From Candidatus Kapaibacterium sp. (GTDB lineage Bacteria; Bacteroidota; Ignavibacteria; Kapaibacteriales; UBA961), in contig JALRFC010000009.1 of NCBI GenBank assembly GCA_023253875.1, positions 1 through 20,594 on the forward strand: a stretch of 20,594 nt of DNA, read 5' to 3'. Positions 16,961-20,594 of this stretch are shown here, piece after piece. The position numbers and the translations under genes are program-made. The notes below the pieces were generated by a model, which saw nothing but the letters and a program-made list of their open reading frames with translations, was not told the origin of the DNA and made no database searches. Each line of letters starts with the position of its first letter. Positions within the stretch are counted from its first letter, which is position 1.

Positions 16961-19816
16961 ATGAAATCACCACGCATTATCTTCTCTTTCATCATGCTAT
17001 ACTGTTCTATGGGCATGATGTATGGACAAGGGTTTTCTCCTTCTTTTCTTCAAGTACTTGATTCAAGTTTATATTCCTTGAATATGAAGAGAATAGATCT
17101 CTCCATGCCTCATGATATCGTAAAGCCGGACAAGCATCGTTCTTCATTACAGATATCACTTTTTGACAATCCATTGCTCATGGGTACAATTGCACATATG
17201 CATGTGCAAGGTATTCTAAAAGCTTCGCGTGATAGTACCGATCAGTGGTTTATGCAATTGATGAAGGATGGTCAACTCGGTGAATATACACCTCGCTATC
17301 TACACAATGAGATTTCTGCTCGTGAGATTGACAAGATGATTGGACATCAATTGGAATCTGTCACTAGTCTTGGAAATGCTATCATTCTCAGACAATATCT
17401 TGGTCCACTACTTACTGTGATAAAAAATACGGCACAGTCTCGAGCAAGACTTTTGAAAGACACCTTACTTGTTCGACATGCAGATTCTCTTATGATGCTT
17501 TCAGAGGAATCAGCAAATCTTTCGCTCTATGCACTCAAGCAATCCGAGATTGAAGGAATGGAATTAGCGAAACGTTTTTTTTCTCGAGCAGATTCTCCGG
17601 CTGAAATACTTGAATATGGATTATCTCTTATAGCTTCTTATCCTCACTTGTTTTCACTTGCTGAACGTTTATCGGATGAATATGTCAAAGAGCTGAAGCC
17701 ATTGCGATTGAATACTCCTTATGGTCAAATAGCCATTGGTACCTATGGAAATGATGTGTATGAAGGGAATTATTTGCTGATTTTAGATCCCGGTGGGGAT
17801 GATATGTATGCAATCACTGGTGGAAAACAGAATGCATTATCTCATCCTATTCAGAGTATCATAGATATTTCGGGAAATGACACCTATCGAGGTGGAGATT
17901 TTACATTGGGGGCTGGATATTTTGGAATAGGTATTCTTCACGATCTATCCGGTGACGATGTATACTCTGGTGGTAATTTTTCACTTGGTAGCGGTGTATT
18001 TGGTATTGGATATATACATGATAAATCGGGTATGGATTCCTATTCTTCCAAAACAAATACTCAAGGAATGGGATTTTTTGGAATTGGGATTCATCAAGAT
18101 GAACAGGGAAATGATCACTATGCAATTCATGCTCATGGTCAGGCTTTTGCCGGAACAAAAGGAGTAGGCATACTCACTGATCATGCAGGAAATGACTCAT
18201 ATGTCTGTGCAAGTCCATTTCAAGACTTTCTTCGATATGATGATCACTTTGAATCATTCGCACAAGGTGCTGCATTGGGATATCGCCCAATAGCATCGGG
18301 CGGACTTGCTCTATTGATTGAGCATTCCGGAAATGATGTCTATGTGTCAGATATATATGGACAGGGTACCGGCTATTGGTATGGCTTTGGTGGTTTGATT
18401 GATCTACAGGGTTCCGATATGTATAAAGCACATCAATATGCTCAAGGATCCGGTGTTCATTTGGCTCAAGGATTATTATGGGACGCTCATGGCAATGATA
18501 CCTATGTTTCGCATGGAGTATCGCAAGGTTGTGGACATGATATTGCCATTGGTCTATTGCTTGATGAACATGGAAATGATGCATATACAGTGGAGAGTTT
18601 ATCGCTCGGCGGTGGTAATGCAAATGCAATTTCTCTATTCATGGACCTTTTGGGAGATGATGCCTATATCGCCAAGAATACAACCAATACAATGGGATAT
18701 TCTGATTTCAGAAGAAATTATGGGATGATAGGAATATTTGCCGATGCAGGTGGAAGCGATACTTATGGAAATCAGATGCGCAATAATTCCATGAACAAGC
18801 GCTCAACGTTTGGACTATTCATGGACGCTGAGTTTGGGTTTAAGGATAATCAACCCTTATCTAAAAACGCACAAAGTTCAGATTCAACCATTTCAGAAAC
18901 AGATTTCGGATATGTTTGGTCATCAATTGATTCACTATTCATTCGAGCTTCGGCTGCACCACAGAAGTATCAATCGGGAGTTGAATCAGCAAGAAAGGAA
19001 TTGATTGCCTTAGGATTACCCGCATTACAATATTGTGAAGAGAAATTTGGTACGCAATTGCCTCGTGAGCGATTGGCGCTTGAGCAGATTATCCCACGAT
19101 TGCATGCATCCTTTCCGATGGAAGTGGAAGCATCTTTATTGCGAGCATGTGAAGATGATAGCTCGGAGGTTATAGGTTTCGGATTAAGCATGTTTGCCAA
19201 GTTACAGCTCAAGTCCGGTATACCGGTGATGGTATCTTTGTTAGACCATGGAAATTGGCGAATCAGGTCGATAGCTTCCAAACAGATAGGTGAAATAGGA
19301 GCATTACCTGATTCGGTACTCGAAGTGCTTTCGCATAGATTACAAGATGAAGAGCCAATGGTCAGAGCATCAGCCGCTTATTCCATTGGAAAGGTATTAC
19401 CGGTACATGCAATAGAATTATTGCAGAGTGCTTTGTTTGAGGAGGCACAAATCATACGAAATAGTGCAATCATGGGAATTCGTGGGTCAGGAAAGGTTAG
19501 TCTTGGATTATTATCTGAGATTTATGAGGGAAAGACTCCGGAGAGGGTCAAAGATGCACTCATACCTCTTCTCATCCATGCAGATACCAATATTCACATC
19601 AGGGACTTAGCAAAACTGATTATACTTAGTCCACAAAAAAGACAGAAACACATCATTCAAGAACTCATATTTGAGATTGAATCTGGAAAGAATTCTAGGT
19701 TGATTGAGCTTGCACACTATCTCATGAATGCAGCAATTGATCAATCAATAAAGGAAATATTGAAAAAAAGTGGTCATATACAGCCATTTATAGAGAAGAA
19801 ACGCTCTAAAAAGTAA
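16961..19816 (+). CDS. Exported GNDxY-repeat solenoid protein with HEAT repeats
   Basis: A 951-residue protein I do not recognise as a named family. The signal peptide is MKSPRIIFSFIMLYCSMGMMYGQ. A mostly helical region follows (about 30-265). Residues about 274-604 hold twelve repeats of mostly 26-27 residues with the plan [I/L]-L-x-D-x-x-G-[N/D]-D-x-Y, then x(5-7)-Q-G-x-G-x(3)-G-I-G; unit 6 has a ~20-residue insertion. The regular G, D and Y spacing suggests a parallel beta-solenoid, perhaps metal-binding like RTX rolls, but the repeat is longer than the RTX nonapeptide. Residues about 673-910 are HEAT-like helical repeats (for example NWRIRSIASKQIGEIGALPD and EPMVRASAAYSIGK). The tail is basic, with no sorting domain. 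The start ATG 16961 lies 10 bp after the DUF971 stop; an upstream in-frame TTG (16934) would overlap that gene. It is probably periplasmic; the function is unknown. Confidence 0.8.
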   Translation: MKSPRIIFSFIMLYCSMGMMYGQGFSPSFLQVLDSSLYSLNMKRIDLSMPHDIVKPDKHRSSLQISLFDNPLLMGTIAHMHVQGILKASRDSTDQWFMQLMKDGQLGEYTPRYLHNEISAREIDKMIGHQLESVTSLGNAIILRQYLGPLLTVIKNTAQSRARLLKDTLLVRHADSLMMLSEESANLSLYALKQSEIEGMELAKRFFSRADSPAEILEYGLSLIASYPHLFSLAERLSDEYVKELKPLRLNTPYGQIAIGTYGNDVYEGNYLLILDPGGDDMYAITGGKQNALSHPIQSIIDISGNDTYRGGDFTLGAGYFGIGILHDLSGDDVYSGGNFSLGSGVFGIGYIHDKSGMDSYSSKTNTQGMGFFGIGIHQDEQGNDHYAIHAHGQAFAGTKGVGILTDHAGNDSYVCASPFQDFLRYDDHFESFAQGAALGYRPIASGGLALLIEHSGNDVYVSDIYGQGTGYWYGFGGLIDLQGSDMYKAHQYAQGSGVHLAQGLLWDAHGNDTYVSHGVSQGCGHDIAIGLLLDEHGNDAYTVESLSLGGGNANAISLFMDLLGDDAYIAKNTTNTMGYSDFRRNYGMIGIFADAGGSDTYGNQMRNNSMNKRSTFGLFMDAEFGFKDNQPLSKNAQSSDSTISETDFGYVWSSIDSLFIRASAAPQKYQSGVESARKELIALGLPALQYCEEKFGTQLPRERLALEQIIPRLHASFPMEVEASLLRACEDDSSEVIGFGLSMFAKLQLKSGIPVMVSLLDHGNWRIRSIASKQIGEIGALPDSVLEVLSHRLQDEEPMVRASAAYSIGKVLPVHAIELLQSALFEEAQIIRNSAIMGIRGSGKVSLGLLSEIYEGKTPERVKDALIPLLIHADTNIHIRDLAKLIILSPQKRQKHIIQELIFEIESGKNSRLIELAHYLMNAAIDQSIKEILKKSGHIQPFIEKKRSKK
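17780..18772 (+). repeat. Twelve tandem ~80-bp coding repeats (G-N-D-x-Y units)
   Basis: Protein-level repeat within the 951-residue exported protein. Successive cores read GDDMY, GNDTY, GDDVY, GMDSY, GNDHY, GNDSY, GNDVY, GSDMY, GNDTY, GNDAY, GDDAY, GSDTY. At DNA level the copies are clearly diverged: only short stretches such as GGAAATGA recur. They are therefore old, not a recent expansion. Confidence 0.9.
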
Positions 19817-19821
19817 CTTTT

Positions 19822-19850
19822 GGCATGAAATATGTAATTAACTTCATGCC
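19822..19850. terminator. Stem-loop after the 951-residue protein gene, possible terminator
   Basis: GGCATGAA / TTCATGCC, an 8-bp perfect stem with a 13-base loop, six bases after the stop codon. There is no T run after it, so intrinsic termination is uncertain; position argues for a 3'-end role. Confidence 0.4.
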
Positions 19851-19880
19851 TAATACTCAATACATATAATAGTAGACTGT

Positions 19881-19938
19881 GGAAAAGTTTACACACATTG
19901 TCATTAATCTGACAATCTATTGTACACAAAGCTTTTCC
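19881..19938. repeat. Nested inverted repeats
   Basis: An inner perfect hairpin, ATTGTCA-TTAATC-TGACAAT (19897-19916), lies inside an outer inverted pair GGAAAAG / CTTTTCC (19881-19887 and 19932-19938). The left outer arm overlaps a DnaA-box-like 9-mer. Confidence 0.6.
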
Positions 19939-20296
19939 TAATCGAACAATGTTTCGCCTATGATAGATATCATTATGGTTTCGTAATACCATAGATTCTT
20001 TTGTAGTTGTTGTGAATTTTGTATTTTGGCATGATGCTAGGAGTGTATCTTGGTATCAATTATGCTTGAAATAGTGACAAGATTTCATGCAAGTTGTTGA
20101 TACTTAATACTTTAGCTTGTGTGGAAAACCTATGATTTGAAGTGCTGAATGGTAGTAATATTCGATGAAATGAATGTTCGAAATCCTTGCTTCATTGGTT
20201 TTCCGGCTGATAAAAATGTGAATAACTGTAAAAAAATGTAATCATCCGAGTGGTATACACTTTGGAATGATTTTTGCAGTTGAATTCATACTGTAC

Positions 20297-20324
20297 ACAT
20301 GCGAATATTCAAAAACACGCATGT
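20297..20324. repeat. Inverted repeat ACATGCG / CGCATGT
   Basis: A 7-bp perfect inverted pair separated by 14 bases, immediately upstream of the promoter candidate at 20329-20357. The placement would suit an operator. Confidence 0.4.
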
Positions 20325-20328
20325 AAAA

Positions 20329-20357
20329 TTTGTAAGTAATTGAAATACATAGTTTTA
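20329..20357 (+). promoter_or_regulatory. Bacteroidetes-type promoter candidate for the last gene
   Basis: TTTG (20329-20332), a 17-base spacer, then TAGTTTTA (20350-20357), one mismatch from TAnnTTTG. Initiation about 7 bases on would give a leader of about 18 bases with the AGGAG site at 20372-20376. Confidence 0.4.
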
Positions 20358-20381
20358 ATGATTTATTTATTAGGAGTTAAC

Positions 20382-20594
20382 ATGAAAACACTATTAGGCA
20401 CTCTGTCTGTGTTTTTATTTCTCACAGGATTTGGATTCACTTCTCAAAGCCTCAATGCTCAATCTGTAAGCAATAGATGGGTAATTGGTGGTGGTGGTGT
20501 GATATCCGCTGAAGTTGGTAATGGCATGAGAATGCATGCCACTATCGGTCAATTTGTTGCTGGCCAAGTAGAAGCCAATGGCAATAAATTATAT
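20382..20594 (+). CDS. Exported protein of the GGG...TIGQ type, 3' end missing
   Basis: An open frame of 71 codons runs off the window with no stop. ATG 20382 is well supported by AGGAG six bases upstream. The product starts with a signal peptide, MKTLLGTLSVFLFLTGFGFT..LNAQ, then VSNRWVIGGGGVISAEVGNG and MRMHATIGQFVAG. The pattern of a glycine-run strand followed by a T-I-G-Q-x-x-x-G strand resembles the small secreted proteins, often ending in a T9SS sorting domain, that are common in Bacteroidetes-group genomes. Whether this one has a sorting domain cannot be seen. The function is unknown. Confidence 0.75.
   Translation, partial: MKTLLGTLSVFLFLTGFGFTSQSLNAQSVSNRWVIGGGGVISAEVGNGMRMHATIGQFVAGQVEANGNKLY

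Larger units (their letters stand above)
19817..20381. other. Long non-coding region with DnaA-box-like 9-mers
   Basis: 565 bp without a credible gene. On the plus strand it holds one exact match to the DnaA-box consensus complement TGTGNATAA (TGTGAATAA, 20217-20225) and two identical one-mismatch copies, TGTGGAAAA (19878-19886 and 20120-20128). It also holds several inverted repeats and a promoter candidate before the next gene. It could be a replication-origin-like or DnaA-regulated region, or simply a long leader. Short AT-rich motifs can arise by chance, so this is tentative. Confidence 0.3.

Noticed and set aside
17780..18772. CRISPR-like or recent tandem DNA repeat.
   Set aside because: The periodicity is at protein level within one open frame; the DNA copies are diverged and there are no identical repeats with unique spacers.
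17780..18772. RTX calcium-binding toxin repeats.
   Set aside because: The GNDxY core looks similar, but the period is 26-27 residues rather than nine, and no type I secretion signal is apparent at the C-terminus.

Overview
The window is AT-rich bacterial DNA. It most likely comes from the Fibrobacteres-Chlorobi-Bacteroidetes superphylum, because it encodes the type IX secretion (T9SS) proteins PorU and PorV side by side, a very large secreted protein with a T9SS C-terminal sorting domain, and two promoter-like sites of the Bacteroidetes TAnnTTTG type. Shine-Dalgarno sites (GGAG, AAGGAG) precede several starts. The exact lineage (Bacteroidetes proper, Ignavibacteria- or Kapabacteria-like) cannot be fixed from this stretch.

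Layout. 2-913 (+): the 3' part of GDP-mannose 4,6-dehydratase, ending in a palindromic terminator shared with the converging minus-strand genes. 946-3995 (-): a secreted M1 zinc aminopeptidase with HEAT-like C-terminal repeats, followed by a thioredoxin-like lipoprotein. 4125-8789 (-): a 1554-residue T9SS cargo protein (beta-propeller, CARDB-like, right-handed beta-helix, five Ig-like modules, sorting domain) with its own terminator. 8881-9612 (-): a LysE-type exporter. 9613-10041: a 430-bp divergent promoter region. 10042-15252 (+): porU then porV, ended by a strong hairpin. 15315-19816 (+): three closely spaced genes for an ArnT-like membrane glycosyltransferase, a small DUF971 zinc-site protein, and an unrecognised 951-residue exported protein made of about twelve 26-27-residue G-N-D-x-Y repeats followed by HEAT repeats. 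19817-20381: 565 bp of non-coding DNA with DnaA-box-like 9-mers, inverted repeats and a promoter candidate. 20382 to the end (+): the start of another exported protein that runs off the window.

How they fit together. Most of the window serves the cell envelope. PorU and PorV are the outer-membrane machinery that cleaves and attaches cargo bearing sorting domains, and the 1554-residue protein is such a cargo. Gmd makes a nucleotide-sugar precursor for surface polysaccharide, and the GT-C enzyme transfers sugar at the membrane. The M1 peptidase and thioredoxin-like lipoprotein act outside the cytoplasm. The least explained parts are the 951-residue GNDxY-repeat/HEAT protein and the long non-coding region after it.
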